Counted from the stretch's first letter, positions 1 through 13,167 are shown. The stretch is 64,000 nucleotides of DNA from Tubiluchus corallicola (GCA_030141605.1 JAQGDQ010000016.1:446282-510281), one strand, 5' to 3'. Translations and numbers: made by a program. The notes: generated by a model not told the origin, from the sequence alone.

Positions 1-844
1 CTTGGATAGCCAGGCAAGAACACGTATTACCTAGTATGTGCCATTGTTGAAAGCATAACTTGTTGAAATTGTATTGCTGAGATTTTACACGTGCCAGCAA
101 AGGACGGCATTGATCCAAAAATGCTAAAACCTATTGCTTTGCCTTAACACGTTCTCTGCGTAAACATTTTTATTTTCAAACTTGTAAATGTAGTAAGGTA
201 AACTCTGTCCAAAGAGGTAGATGTCGCACAGAACTACGGCCCACATCTGTCCTTCTGGTAATGACCAGCTGAAGTCTCAGAACAACGAGTACCTATACTC
301 GTTGTAGTTATATATTACACTTAGATGGCTACGACAGCAACGACAACGACGACAATGGTAGCGACAAAGCAACGAAAACAACAACAACAACATCAATGAA
401 GATCTTTTAATAAGGAATGTTTATGTGAAAACTTAAACGATTTAATGTAACATTATATGTAACTCGGGTTTGCACAATAAAAGCAATGTAGGTCCGGAAA
501 GATCTGCTAGGATGCACAGACATTTTCTATGGAGTCACATAGTTAACGTAAACAATTTATAAGGTCAACAAAGAATAACAGATCAAGTATAAAAAACAGC
601 AGAGATTCAATCACATAAGCTGAAATACACAACGACAAATATAAAACAGTATGTTTACATCTGTGTGCAACCTATGTTGAGAGCAACAACCTAAGCCTAG
701 ATATAACCAGAAGTGCCACTTTGCACAAAATCTAGCTTTATCTCAGATGTGGCATAAGTTCTTTATATTGGTCCTTTATGGTAAACGGCAATGTAAATAT
801 GTGTGCCATCTCATAATTATTAACTTACTATCTATTTCTGCCTG
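1..844. other. Non-coding AT-rich stretch
   Basis: No open frame of useful length and no recognisable repeat end. A short CAA/GAC-rich patch lies near 325-395. I see nothing else to annotate. Confidence 0.5.
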
Positions 845-925
845 CAAATAGATGCATACACTGTATTATTGCATTTTTGTATATATTCTAAATAAAGGTT
901 CACAATCATCATCATCATCAATAAA
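845..925 (+). repeat. LINE-type 3' end with ATC tail (candidate)
   Basis: T-rich DNA runs into TAAATAAAGG and is followed at once by a short (ATC)n run and an A-rich end. This is the layout of a non-LTR retrotransposon 3' end: a polyadenylation-like AATAAA and then a short-period tail. No reverse transcriptase coding sequence can be read upstream, so the call rests on layout and on likeness to the clearer ends at 2460, 27360 and 40020. Confidence 0.4.
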
Positions 926-2459
926 AATGTCTGTGATCACAGCCATTTTATATCATAGTTGTCAATTTTCCTTCGGGATTGTGTCACCTTTTTGAAGAGA
1001 AAAATGCAAAGATATTTACAGAACTGTGAGCGAACAGAGCTTCCTTTTCCTTTTCCTCGGGTTTTTCCGTGTCTCACGAAACTGAAAAAAGGGAAATTTT
1101 AAAATCAGCATCAATTCAGCATACACGCATGTCTTTCCTTTCCAACATGTTTGTAAGGCTGCAATCAATGCAAGGCGAAACCACGCAGCTTGACGACTTT
1201 TTCGCAAGTTCACATTAAGAATGATTGAATTCTGTACTTATTACATAAGTACATCTACATGCGGATAGTCTGATGTATCTTAAATGGATAATTTTAGGCA
1301 CTGAATTAACGTTGATATACGAAACGGTAGCCATTAACAGAGTAATGTCGCGGTATTTGGAGGCGCCGCCATATTACTGGCGTGCCAATATTTTCTTTGC
1401 CGATAAGCTTTTATGAGTGACAAGGGAATATTGTCATAGGCAATTATATGTGCCGTCATTAAAAAGTTTTTGTCTGTTGACTTTTCCGACTATGTGCATT
1501 ATTATACGTCTTTGGCAAATGTTGCACATAAAACTCTGTTTTTATATTCACGCAAAGTCTATATAACTGAGGAATGTCCATGCTTAAGGAGTCTCTTCTG
1601 ACACTTCGCAAGGCGCACTTGCAAAGCGTGGTTCCGCCGTCCGGTTTCAATTACTAATTTACACGATTTCAAGTTTGGTCATCCAATAATTTGTCCTGAG
1701 TTCACGTTAAATCTAAACAATTTTTTTGCAATGAAAATTTTAATTTCTGGCATCAAATAATGTAATATGATGTAAACGCAGCGTCAGACTTTGAAAACCG
1801 TTCATGTTTTGTTAAATCATCATATTATGGTTCAGATTAAGCACAGCAATTGAGGCTGGTAAAAACACTGGTCTTTACAAGCAGACATTATCAGGAACAA
1901 ATTTTTCGTGGTTTTTATTTTGCATATTGTTCAAATTAACTAAGATGCCACAAAAACGTTGATTATTTTTTTGTTTTACGTCACGTGCTTCTTCTGTACG
2001 CCAATTACTGAAAAGCCCAATTTTGTGAACAATTCTCGTTATGCATTACGCAACCTGTCATGTTGTACGAATGCATGACAGCTGTCTCGCTTTATGTGGC
2101 ACAAGCTTGTTGTTCTACTTCGAAAAGATTAGCAGAATTGTACTAAAAATGATTGCTGTGTGTTAATGAAGTTAAAATTGCTGGCATACATAGCTTATCA
2201 AACGGTTTTTTTAACAACACAAGCCAGCCAATATGATTATTTTTTGGATATGCATATGATTACAGTGCTCGTGAGATGAGTGTTGAAATTCGCGTGATGT
2301 ATTTTGATGTATTACGTTGAAAATCTGTCTTAAGTTTAATGAAAAGGTTTGATTCTAGTGATAATTTAGAGTGCCAGAAAATTTTAGTAAGCGATGCTAA
2401 ATCGTCATTATGTACACTGCACATAAGACAGCGATGGTGTGGAGACTATTTTGCAGTTT
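926..2459. other. Non-coding stretch
   Basis: Only short, compositionally unremarkable open frames. I see no family match, tRNA-like box or terminal repeat here. Confidence 0.5.
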
Positions 2460-2588
2460 TTATGTTTATCTAAGTTTGTGTGTGTGATTTGTTTGTGTTG
2501 TTTTTTGTTTTTATGATGTTGTATGTTGTATATATGTAAATTATAATATGAACTTATGTTTGAAATAAAGAATTAAATCAAATCAAAA

Positions 2589-2590
<2 letters not shown>
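2460..2590 (+). repeat. LINE-type 3' end (candidate)
   Basis: The T-rich run contains TTGTATATATGTAAAT and then TTTGAAATAAAG, followed by a short ATCAA-type tail that abuts a CT microsatellite. The TGTATATATGTAAAT and TGAAATAAA motifs recur at the 3' end of the LINE with readable reverse transcriptase at 31400-33345, which supports reading this as a 5'-truncated LINE copy. No coding remnant is secure upstream. Confidence 0.5.

Positions 2591-2644
<54 letters not shown>
2591..2644. repeat. (TC)n microsatellite
   Basis: An uninterrupted run of about 26 CT dinucleotides directly after the LINE-type 3' end. Confidence 0.97.
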
Positions 2645-2646
<2 letters not shown>

Positions 2647-4165
2647 GCTCTCCTTCGCCTACATGTCCCAACTATGAATTTTGCAAGAGTTCAGGTAGAA
2701 TTCAATGATATGCACACACTAGCGTAAATTCACCGTCACTGGATATGACTCACACAGAAGACACAAGGTTCTTACAGGTTCGCTATTCTATAACGCAAAG
2801 TCATGTTCTACTAGTCGCAGCATCAATTGCGGCGCTAGTTGTCGGGTTGTTAAGTCGAACTATTGAGCAACATTATTAGGAAAATTTCCGTAACAACTGT
2901 TTCTAGTTATGCAGTCAGATGCATGGCTATTAATTCCTTTTTACCACAATGCTAAATGACAGTATGTAAAAAACTGCAAGATTTCATGATATAGCTATTT
3001 TATGATGATGGGTCGACCCTGTTATTGCTCGTGTTTCAATTAAATGCCACATACTCATACAGCACATCATCATTCGCGCTTAAAACCGCAAAGAATAGAA
3101 CAGCAAAATCTGATTTGTGAAGCATTCGGGCCTGTTAATCTTTTCTCTGTGTCTTGCTAAAAGGATTTCAGAATAAACGGATGATGAAACATTTTATTTT
3201 GTAAGTTATTAGACGAAGACAGTTTTAAAGAGAAAAATACTTTGTCTTTATCTTTATTACTAAACAGCGTTTCCGAGCAGAAAACTCACTGTTACACCGT
3301 TTTTCATAAGAAAGAATTTCTTTGAAGGAGTAAAATCCTGTTTAACTAGCGAAGGCTTCAGTATGACCTTGAAGGCGATGAGAGAAGTGTGAGAGGTGGC
3401 ACTCTAATTGCACACGGCTGCAGTTTATCTGCATTGTATGACAACCTTTAGAACTTTGAAGAACAAGAGTATTTTGCCATTACTAAGCTGTTAGAATTGC
3501 GATCAAACATGTCAGGCTTGTGCTTAATAGGCTCGATTTGTCAGTGAGTGTATGTATTAAATGGTTCAGTGAATTTTTGCTTTCGTACCTCGTTATATAT
3601 TTGTGTAATGCTTGTCATGTGTACTGTGTTTTTTAGTTGTGTTTTATGCGTTTTTAACTATGTTCCATTGCATTCCATTGCTATTTCTTTTAAAAAAATT
3701 TACAAAGAGCTTCACATTGATCATTTGCAAGACTTTTTTAGTGCGCCATTGTTCAAATATGGATAGTTTTTAAAAGAAAAACAGGATGATTTTTCGTATC
3801 CTACCACATTTTAAGTGAGGTAAAGAATTCATTCTAAAACCTTTAATATTACAAATTCGTTTCTGGTAATTTAGCTCAACGAGTAATGACGTCGCCAATG
3901 AACATAATTTTCAGTAGTACAAACATTCCATGAGGTGGTGACAGGTGTTTGCGAAAGCGAATATTGAAATACAGTGCCTAGTGTACCACATTCATTTCCA
4001 CATGTTTACGTCTATTTACAAATTTAATTATAAATTATTAGTTCTGGCATTTTCTGATTATTTTACTCCAGTTCTCCTTACTCATGGTTGCTATACCAAA
4101 CTTGCATCTGCTAATTATTTTATGCCACAGCACTCGACTAATTATCTTTAAACAAACAACTACCA
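2645..4165. other. Non-coding stretch
   Basis: Contains short open frames (3548-3766, 3945-4151) with a hydrophobic or low-complexity look typical of AT-rich noise. No conserved motif is recognised. Confidence 0.5.
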
Positions 4166-4192
4166 TACCGTAAAACGGGGTGAGTTCGCCAC
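4166..4192 (+). repeat. Left terminal inverted repeat of pogo-like element
   Basis: Begins TACCGTAAAACGGGG and runs into TGAGTTCGCCAC. Matches the reverse complement of 5114-5140 at all 27 positions. The first two bases are the TA target site. Confidence 0.95.
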
Positions 4193-4386
4193 CCGAGGGT
4201 GAGTTCGCCACCCCTTACGTAAGGGCCATTGAAGGTTTGCTGTAACTATTGTTCAGTGTTTAATGAACAGATATCATGATCACCGTCATTATAAACAGTT
4301 TGCGACAGTTATCTTTTTTCAATTCGCTCTAGAAGTACTCCATTCTGCGCTACATATTATTTGTCTACTATTTCTTGCTACTTAAC

Positions 4387-4873
4387 ATGCCACGCACCTA
4401 CACCCCTGTACCGGGTCATAGATAACAATATTATACCCCAGAAGCTCTGGAAGCTGCCCTACATGCCGTCAAGAATACCAACAGGACAATCAGCGCAGCG
4501 GCGAGGCAATTCGGAGTTCCAAGAAAGACCCTTTCTGACAAACTCTCAGGTAGTCATCCGCTGAAGACCGGAGGTCAGCCAGTGTTCTCCGCCGCCGAGG
4601 AGCACGAAATCGCCAACACTCCAAGTGGCCGCTGAATGGGAGTTCCCAATGACTGCCATCGATCTCCGACTACTGATTAAGAGTGTTCTTGACGCGAAGG
4701 AAATCCGGGAACGACGATTCAAGGCAAACACCCCTGGAATAGACTTTGTCAAATCATTCGCCCGAAGGAACAATCTGGTTTTCAGAGCGGCTGGCAACAT
4801 CAAGGGCGCCCGCGAAAAGATCAGTGCACAAGACGTTCAAGCCTTCCTTGCCAACGTAGAAGTTTCTATTTGA
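4387..4873 (+). pseudogene. Truncated pogo/jerky-type transposase (psq HTH plus CENPB-type HTH)
   Basis: From the ATG at 4387 the frame reads a Pipsqueak-type helix-turn-helix with ISAAARQFGVPRKTLSDKLSG, preceded by an in-frame TAA twelve codons in. It is open to about 4617, where a one-base shift is needed to continue into the open frame that ends with TGA at 4873. The second part has the CENPB/Tc5-type HTH signature: EWEFPMTAIDLRLLIKSV, then FKANTPGIDFVKSFARRN and NIKGAREKISAQDV. In the pogo/jerky family this bipartite domain binds the element ends and is followed by a DDE catalytic domain. Here the protein stops after about 155 codons with no catalytic domain. It is therefore internally deleted, with a nonsense codon and a frameshift. 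Confident on family, less on the exact subfamily. Confidence 0.9.
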
Positions 4874-5113
4874 AAACTAAAACTGGACATTTTTCATAAT
4901 TTTTTCATAGGGTGGCGAACTCACCCCCAACCAGCCAATCACAACCAGTTAACTTCAGCTGCCTAGAATGGCATTAAAGAGTGTAAAATCGTTAATGGCG
5001 AATTCACCCCACGATAGTGTTTCATTCGAAAGGCAATATAAAGCTTGAACTAAGAAAATTGGTTTGGTAATTCTCTTGCTATGGCAGGAAACGTAAAAAA
5101 ATACCCCTAAAAA

Positions 5114-5140
5114 GTGGCGAACTCACCCCGTTTTACGGTA
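5114..5140 (-). repeat. Right terminal inverted repeat of pogo-like element
   Basis: Reverse complement of 4166-4192 with no mismatch. Ends ...CCCCGTTTTACGGTA, where the last TA is the duplicated target site. Confidence 0.95.
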
Positions 5141-8100
5141 AGTATAATGTCAAAAAACATTGATTGAAAATTCCTGTAGAAGTTAAATTGTTTAATTTAA
5201 ATAAGTTTAAAAAATCAGTTAAACAAATTATGTTTGGTCGTTATTCACAATCTACCCAGCAAATAATGTTCTAGATGTATCTGCTTTGTGAATTTATTGT
5301 TGGTGTAACTGAATTGTTTTAAGAGCTTCTCAATAGTTCAAGTGTTTGCCTACGTTAAGTGCTGTAGTAGTTGGATCCTTAATTTCACAGGTTACCCGGA
5401 TTTACAATTTTGTTTTTTAATTGAATTTATATAATTATAGAACGATAATGTCAGTTATGGTAACCACCAGTCACCTGTAGCGTACAATAAATTTATTCGG
5501 TTCTATTTTATTCTACGTACAAAAGTTCGGCAAATTTTAAGTTTTAAATTCAAATTTCAAGTTTACTGCTGTGCTCGCGAAAATAATAAACACCATACTG
5601 AAACCATAACTGCCCATGACAATCTGGCATTAACAAAGCTTGTGCGCGTTTTATGGAACGCTTTACTGAACATTACTTTTTCTGGCAATAAATATAATTC
5701 TGCTACTAACTGGTAATTAAATGCAATAATGAACCTTTGTAGCAGCCTTTGACCTTGACCTATTGAGGTGTCATTTATTGCACAAGAATTTAATTCTGAC
5801 AACATTTTATGTCTCTTACGCCCAAACATAAAACACTTTTGTTAGAATAATAAATAATGATGTGCACATACAAGATCTTGTCATATTTATGCTCGGAAAA
5901 TCTGGATGTTTGTTTTTATTTGATGAAACTTACTCACTTGGCAGCTTGCAGTTTCATACATAATGCATAATACATATTTGCAAAGACTTTGGGCAAATAC
6001 CGATTGATTAACACGATAACCAATATGAAAATCTATGCCATGAGGACTTTTCCTTGCTTCTGGTGTTTTCCTTAGATATGTGCAGGTCACTTATTTTCAC
6101 TCGACTTTTTGACCGCAGTTTTCTTCTAAAATTGCTGAATTAATCAGTACCTTTTCAACATTTGTGCTTCGACCCTTTTTTTGATTGACAATGTTCGGTA
6201 GCCTCGGGACGCTAGAAGGGGATATTACTAAAGTTATAGGTGGATGTTCTTAATCATTTAATGTTTGTATAGTTCTTGGCTGGATTCATTTTGGGTAATA
6301 ACAGGGCATGTTTCGTGTGTGAATGGCGTTATAGCACAGCAAGAGTTGACATTTGGCAATCGCTGTTCAGGGTTAATAATACGGCCGTCACAATTATCGC
6401 AACAGTAGCTGAGAGTTTGCTGAGAATTTGTAAAATCGTGTAACCTGCTGGGAGACCAGGAATGGAAGTTATTGGAACGTAAATCATACTGACAGTCGCA
6501 TTAGCTTCAATTATTAAAATCAACCTGTACAGATTAGCTAAACGTCGATCAACTCTCTTGAGAGAAACGACGAAAGTTAAGTCACCCAAACCATATCACA
6601 GAAACGTGTTGTTAAAAAAATGTATTTAATTTTCAGCCAACCAGTTATACAGTGCTAACTAGTGGATGATACTGGTCCTCTAGGTCACACTCAAGACCAT
6701 GGAATGCTCATTTACGAAGTGGTCTTGCAAATCTAACAGTTCAAATACTTGCTTCAAACCGTGATGGTAGTAACGGGTAAAGTTCAGTCACTGAATTCTA
6801 TTTTTCAATGATAAATGTTTGTGCAATGTTCAGTTCATCACAATTTACGTTTGCCGTTTATACACGCCCTGTGTATAAGCTTGAGCCTCTCGTCATCTAT
6901 ACCCACTACACTATATCATTTTGGGAGCGTTCTTTTTCCTGACAAGTAAAGAATTTGGCTCGGACTTTGAATAAAACAGTGTTTTTGTACTTTCGATTAC
7001 TTACTAATTCTGTGTTGTTTATCCACTAATCCCGATTTGTATTGTTATGATGATTATCCATTAAATTGATATCTATTCACAGAGTACATAAAACACCTAG
7101 GCCGTAGCTGTGATCGTATAATGCTTCTATAACTAAATAATAACAAGTGCCTATAACAGTGGAGGCACTTATCAAGTCAACAGGAAGCGTGCCGTCGAAA
7201 GCTCTCAGAGCGCTTTATATTTCTCTGGCCCACATACCAAGCTTTACTCTGGTGTGCTGAAGCAAAGTGGCCAGTAAAGGCAAATGCCTGAAGAAGCTGG
7301 ACGCGTTTCAGAATTTCTTTCTCCAACATGAGCTGATTGCACAATTACACACATGACTTGATTTGTTAAAAACTTATTAAATTTTACTAAAAAGAAACAA
7401 AACTATTTGAATAAAATATTAATTTGATGTTTTTAATGAAATTTTATAATTTTAACTGAGGTTATATTATTTTTATAGAAAATAAAAGAAAAAGAAAGAA
7501 TGATGAAGCACTGCAGGTCTTGAAAATCACATTTAATTCCACCAATACATTCGTAATAGTCACAATGCTAACATAAGCAATTACTTTAGATTAAAAGAGC
7601 ACGCAAATAAATTGCTATTCAATCTCAGCAGCTGTTCAAAAACGAAGTACCACAAGGTGTAAATGTGCAGGGTATATGGGAAGCCAGCAGAGCTTAAACT
7701 TTTGAAAAGTTAAATTCAGCATAGAGGAATAAGATGGCACGCTGTTATGGCTACACACTTTCAACTACATAACGTTACATTATCTGTTAAATTTAGCACA
7801 TTTCGCCTGATCAAGTGCGGAAGTCGTCAGGTACCTTAATCTTCTTTCGTGAAAGCTATTGAGCGCTTTCTCAGGAGACAGCTGTAATCCTCAGCACAGC
7901 ACTCTAAGTACGATTATACCGGCGATTATTGATAGTCCGGAATATCCTTTCCCCTGTCGTCAGCAGTTGCTTCATTACTGCGATGGCAACGTTTTTTATA
8001 ACTACCGCAGTTTTAGCGAGATTTTCTGTAGAACAACGCCAGTTATACTGACGAAAGTAAAACTAAACGTGTAACGGCACTAATAAAAGCAACGCTGATT

Positions 8101-10689
8101 GCAGTGTAAGCATTACGCTGCACAATATTATGCAGTTAACTCACCCTTCCTCAATTGCTAACACAGTCCATCTCTTTTAATATGCTCTTTGATTACAAAT
8201 CCAATTCACCGCTGCTACCAAATGCTTATTTAACTGCAGGTTTGGCTTTGTCTAAATGTTAGAATCTGAAAAATGACAAAGTAAATAGCTACTATAGTTA
8301 GGTAGGTTCCAAGAAGGCGACAGGCGGTGGATAAAGGATAATGGATAAAGGATGTGCATGCAGTACCCTATACCCTATTCTTTTCTAATTCTCGTAACCT
8401 CCATAAGCAGCTGCAGCTGCTGCACAGCTTGTTAATTTCTGCTCCATTATTTGCTTTTCTAATAGGCGTCATCTTTGACATTAAGTATTACACGCAAAAT
8501 TTTGATTTAATTCATGTATTCCTGCAAAATCAAATTGAGGAAATCAGCAGCACCTAAAGCAGTTCATGAACAGCCGTATTTGTTTTTATTTTAAGCATGG
8601 TTCAAAACCAATGAACCAGGTAAACCAATAAACTACGTTTAATGTAAAAATAAGCAGCACCAAAGGAGTCCATGAAATGTTTCACACTTAACACTGCTGT
8701 TCAAATCACACAATTAAATATGTTTTGCCTGGTCTGTAATATCCAATATTTGTGTTTGTAAGGCTTCCTTATCTTGGGAGATTATTAATGTGGTTGTGAC
8801 GTTCCTGTTGTTTTGATGAGCAAGCCGTCCATACTGCAAAGCCAAGCCACTTAAGTGCATTACATTAATACTAATCTGTGAAGATAGTACATTATGGTAT
8901 AAATATATCTTTACATTTAGCGCAGTACCTATAGCGTTCATACATTATATTTTATTATTCATATTACTAACACGCTGCAGTAACTAATTATTATGCAGTA
9001 ACTAATGCAGTTAATCAGCGCTTGAGAAACTGAACGAATTTTCCTTTTTAAGTTTACTTTCAACGAGTTAAACTGGGCTGTTGCTGGAATTTTTCAGATT
9101 TTGCAAACAAGCCCGGTACATTTCCAAGAGAGTAACGTGGAACGTTTATGTTTTATAGCGATTAACGCAGACTACTAATTCCCACAATAATTCTTTGATA
9201 CAAACATAAAGCTTTTCATTTAACTTTTTTCTCGAAAGCTCACTCAACATCTATGGCACACGTTAAGCTTTTGCTGACATTATTAAGTTTATGCTACAAC
9301 AAATGGAACCTGTGTTACGACTTAGTGCTACACAGACTGCCCCGGAAAACTTAAGTTGCAAACACCACAACTGTTAAATTCTCCCAGACCATTTTCGTGT
9401 CAGTTTCCTTCAGCATTTCCTGTAACACTGTTGCGTTTTATCTTTTGCGCTACGCCCACCACTTTCTTTCTGTTATTTTTGAAACCTTTCAGACGTGGAA
9501 GCATGCAGTGCGTTTTAGCACGCAACAACCTCAGCAACGTTAATTGTGACAAATGTGAATGTCTGGCAACATTTACACTAACTTGCTAAGTTTCTCAAAG
9601 GTTGTCAAGAGATATATCTACTGTTCCCCATAGAGATACTCTTAATTAGTGGCTGAAAATTAGTCGAGTGCTTGGCGCGATTTTCTACATGCACACATTA
9701 CATTTCGTGCACGAAAATATAAAAAAGGTTTTGCTGGCATTCTTTAGTTCTGCGTTGGATGGCTGTGCAAAACGTATATGGTATATAGAATAGAATATTA
9801 CATAATTTAATGTAGTAGTACAAAACACGTTATATCTTGTAATTCTACTTTATTTCGGCAAATGACCATATAAATGACCTCATAAAAGCACAAAAAGCAA
9901 TCAGTAATTACCATCACCTTAAAAAATCAGTTTTATTCAAAGCAAGGCCTCTCAAAACGTTTGAAAATTCAACAATAACGGTTTATCATTGTCGTCGTCG
10001 TTCTTCTTGTTATTAACATTATCATTATTTTCGTTACCGTCATCATTATCATTTCCAATGTAATCACCATCGTCGTCGTCGTCGTCGTCGTCATTATCCT
10101 CATGAAAGAGATGTTCAGTACAATTTGACTACAAGCTCATTTTGGATTCGCAGATCGAAATTTTGAATATTTTACCACTTTCTTGAACAAGCTAACAAAG
10201 TACGGGTTATTTTAGTGATTATTTTTGGACTGCTGATCCGAAAACCGACTGTGGAATGTGAATCTTGTCAACTATCTCTCTCTTTCTCTCTTTCTCTTGC
10301 TCGCTCTTTCTCCCTTAATTTCTTATGCTCACTTTGACCACGAACCATTTTGGTTTAGAATCCATTACCAACTATCAATGAAACCAAGACACCGTGAAAA
10401 ATAACCTGTTTATCATATCACGTCTAACTTTATCCACATGTAGTCATCTCTGTAATAAAGGCATCCCGAATTCTTGTTGATGTTGACATGTAAATACTAG
10501 TTCTTGCGAATTACAGCCAAGCAATTTAGTAGAAACGCGTTGCTGCAGAGCTATTTCGAAACGCAAAATAGTACTCTACGAGTCTGAGAGAGATCTGCTT
10601 TCATTTCCGCTTATGAAAACCCAGTATCGTGTCCTTGTTATCTGTAAACTTGGCTAAGTTGTCTGTTTTTGTCTTCTTCTTCAAAGTCT
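5141..10689. other. Long non-coding stretch
   Basis: About 5.5 kb with only short open frames (for example 5563-5829 and 6329-6589 on the minus strand, 9356-9589 on the plus strand). None shows a recognisable domain. A (CGT)n run of about eight units lies at 10070-10092. No terminal repeat pair or tRNA-like box was seen. Confidence 0.5.
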
Positions 10690-11165
10690 CATTCCATTTA
10701 CTGTAGACATTGAGTCATTAACATTTATTAGACTATTCCATCCACTCCCATCTGCAGCTAACGGCGAAAGCTCTTCTACTCCTAAAGATAGATTTGGTTG
10801 AAATTGTTGAACATCTTCATTTATCTTAGCTATCTAAGTTGTTTTTGGTTTACCAAGTGGTTTTTACAGGTTTTAATGCTTCCTTTAAGGCCATTTTTAC
10901 TGGTGCTTCACCTGGTAATCGTAGAAGATGTCCTAGCCATCTTAACCTTCGGATCTTGGCTTTTGTACGCCAATGAATTTCTTTCGTTGTAGTTTAAAAA
11001 TCTTCATTTTTGATTATGTATGACGATCTTATCTTTAAAACTTTCCTTAGAAGACTTCTATGAAATGTGTCAATCTGCTTTTCTTGAGTAATCGTTAAAT
11101 CCCATGTTTCACTGTTGTACATAAATATGCTGGTAACGTAAGCATTAAATAATTCTTCCAAGACT
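10690..11165 (-). pseudogene. LINE reverse transcriptase C-terminal fragment
   Basis: Read on the minus strand from about 11165, the DNA gives LFNAYVTSIFMYNSETWDLT, then QEKQIDTFHRSLLRKVLKI. After a stop and a shift it continues IRRLRWLGHLLRLPGEAPVK and a decayed tail to about 10690. The phrases 'Y.SETW.LT', 'FHRR.LR..L' and 'LRWLGH..R.P' are the standard C-terminal segment, after the RT domain, of endonuclease-type LINEs (RTE/CR1-like). At least one in-frame stop is present and the RT core and endonuclease are absent, so this is a dead 5'-truncated copy. The clade is not settled. Confidence 0.85.
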
Positions 11166-11860
11166 GATTGCTATCTCTTGCAATAATATATTCTTCCGTT
11201 TTTGTCTAACTCACTTGAACCTTTGATGATTTTTATTATTGACAACTACAATGTACACTAACAGTTCATTTAGCTACTGTTGTAACGATGCAAGTGACAG
11301 GTGACAGTGACGTTTCATTAATATTTTCTTGCAGAAGGTTCACAGTACGTGGTCATTTGAAATCACAACAGCGCGCATGTGGCATATGTGCGTAATTTGC
11401 ATAAATTTACTATCTTTAATCTATAGCGTATCGTCTTCATTAGTATCCTATGATCAATAATAAGTGAATTCTTTGGATACTGCTATAGGCCATCAGGAGC
11501 AATTAATAATTCAATTAATCCGTTCAAAACAAGTTTTTTATTCTAGTATGATGACCGACCTAACTGTGTATTTCCTAAAGGAGAATTAGAAAGAATCATG
11601 CTATGGAAGCTATATAGACACTGAACGTAAAGATTACAGATGCAGGGTGGCTTAAGAGGAGCTGTTAAAATATGTGGTAGCCATAGCCTATGACAATATA
11701 GGACGAGAGACCGTGTCCATAACTAGTCGAAAAATTGGACTGGACTGTGTCCGGTCTCACGTTTGGACTCGATTTGCAAAAGTAAATCCCCTTTTAGAAT
11801 AGGCCGCTGCATTTTCTGCCATTATTATCATCGTCCTCATTATTATCATCGTCATTACCA
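11166..11860. other. Non-coding stretch
   Basis: AT-rich, with no open frame or repeat end recognised. Confidence 0.45.
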
Positions 11861-11945
11861 TCGCCATCACCACCACCACCACCACCACCACCACCACCAC
11901 CACCACCACCACCATCACCATCATCATCATCATCATCATTATCAT
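11861..11945. repeat. (CAC)n/(ATC)n microsatellite
   Basis: Near-perfect CAC units grade into ATC units. Any open frames across it (poly-His on plus, poly-Val/Met on minus) are artefacts of the repeat. Confidence 0.95.
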
Positions 11946-13035
11946 CTTCACTATCCTTCTTTATATATTATAAGACTTCAAAAAATATGCGCGTACATTA
12001 TAAAGAAAAAATAAAACATAGGCCTAATAGGCCTAAAATACAGTTTGTTATTACATGTTTTTATACAGATTTATCCAAAAGAAGCCAATACATATGCTGG
12101 GCAAAGGTTTTCACTAAAAAAGTGAAACTGTGAAAACATGTTCAGAAAAGTCTGCTAATGATATGAGGTGTCTGTCAGTGTCAATATTCTTCTTGGAGCT
12201 GGTTAGATTGCAGATAATAGGGACACAGTATTCAGGCAAGAATTCTACAGATAAACGACTCGACAAAAAACTGAATCTTTAAGCAGCTAATCTGCATCAA
12301 TGAATGTTCAGTGTAAAAACATTAGAAGTAGTGACAAAACGAGAGCAGCAAGAGATCTCTTCAAACTATTGTTCATGTTTACGCCCTTTTATTAGCTTTT
12401 ATAGCCTTACAAGACCTACGAGATTCACAAAGAATGGCAACTGTGAAATGACCTTACGAGCATATACGTTCTCAACTTCAAATTTTGTTGACGGTTCAAT
12501 TTCAGCGTGTTGGCAGCGTTGACAATGATTGAACAAAATCTCTCAGTTGCACATTCTTCGCTAATTTATAACTTTACTGTTGCAGACACGCACTTTAACA
12601 AATTTAGCTTATTTCGCATCCAACTCACGGTCACCCTGGCACGCTCAAAAGAAGAATTATCATTGTTTGCTAGTGCGCATGCGTTATACTTCCTTAAACT
12701 CGGCACAACAAATTAAATAATAAAAACTCTGGACTTAAAATATTATAATTGCATCTCTCAAAATAACAGAAAATTTAAAACGAACTTTCCTACTAAGTTT
12801 TCTTATTAGGGTTATCGATATAATGTAACGAATAAAGTAATAAATTCATTATCGTAATAAGCAATAAATAACCATGTTATTCAATGAAGTAATTCTGCTT
12901 TTCTTGTTCGTCATGCACATGTGCGCATGCGTTTTTCGCTCTTGAACTGCAGCATAAAAATTAAAATTAGAAAGCAAAGCTCAGTTTGATCTCTGATTAT
13001 ACTATAGAAAAAATATCCATCTGCATTAGTTGACC
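11946..13035. other. Non-coding stretch
   Basis: Short open frames at 12304-12522 and 12507-12716 show no recognisable motif. Nothing else is seen. Confidence 0.45.
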
Positions 13036-13114
13036 TTGTCATCATCATTATCATTAGTTGACGTTGTCATCACCATCATCATCATCGTCATGATGATCAT
13101 CATCATCATCATCG

Positions 13115-13167
<53 letters not shown>

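Larger units (their letters stand above)
4166..5140 (+). mobile_element. Non-autonomous pogo/jerky-like DNA transposon (Tc1/mariner superfamily)
   Basis: Both ends carry the same 27-bp inverted repeat without a mismatch (4166-4192 and 5114-5140). It includes the flanking TA, so the element proper is 4168-5138 (971 bp) with a TA target duplication, as expected for Tc1/mariner-superfamily elements. The TIR core GGTGAGTTCGCCAC recurs just inside the left end (4197-4214) and twice inside the right end in inverted form (4910-4928 and 4996-5010), giving five copies. The interior encodes only the N-terminal DNA-binding part of a pogo/jerky transposase. The DDE catalytic domain is absent, so the copy cannot move by itself. 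Perfect TIRs suggest fairly recent mobilisation by a related full-length element. Confidence 0.93.

Noticed and set aside
4546-4803. 85-codon minus-strand frame
   Set aside because: Antisense shadow of the pogo-like transposase fragment.
10070-10092. CRISPR or other regular array among the short repeats
   Set aside because: All arrays are uniform microsatellites or minisatellites without unique spacers, in eukaryotic DNA.
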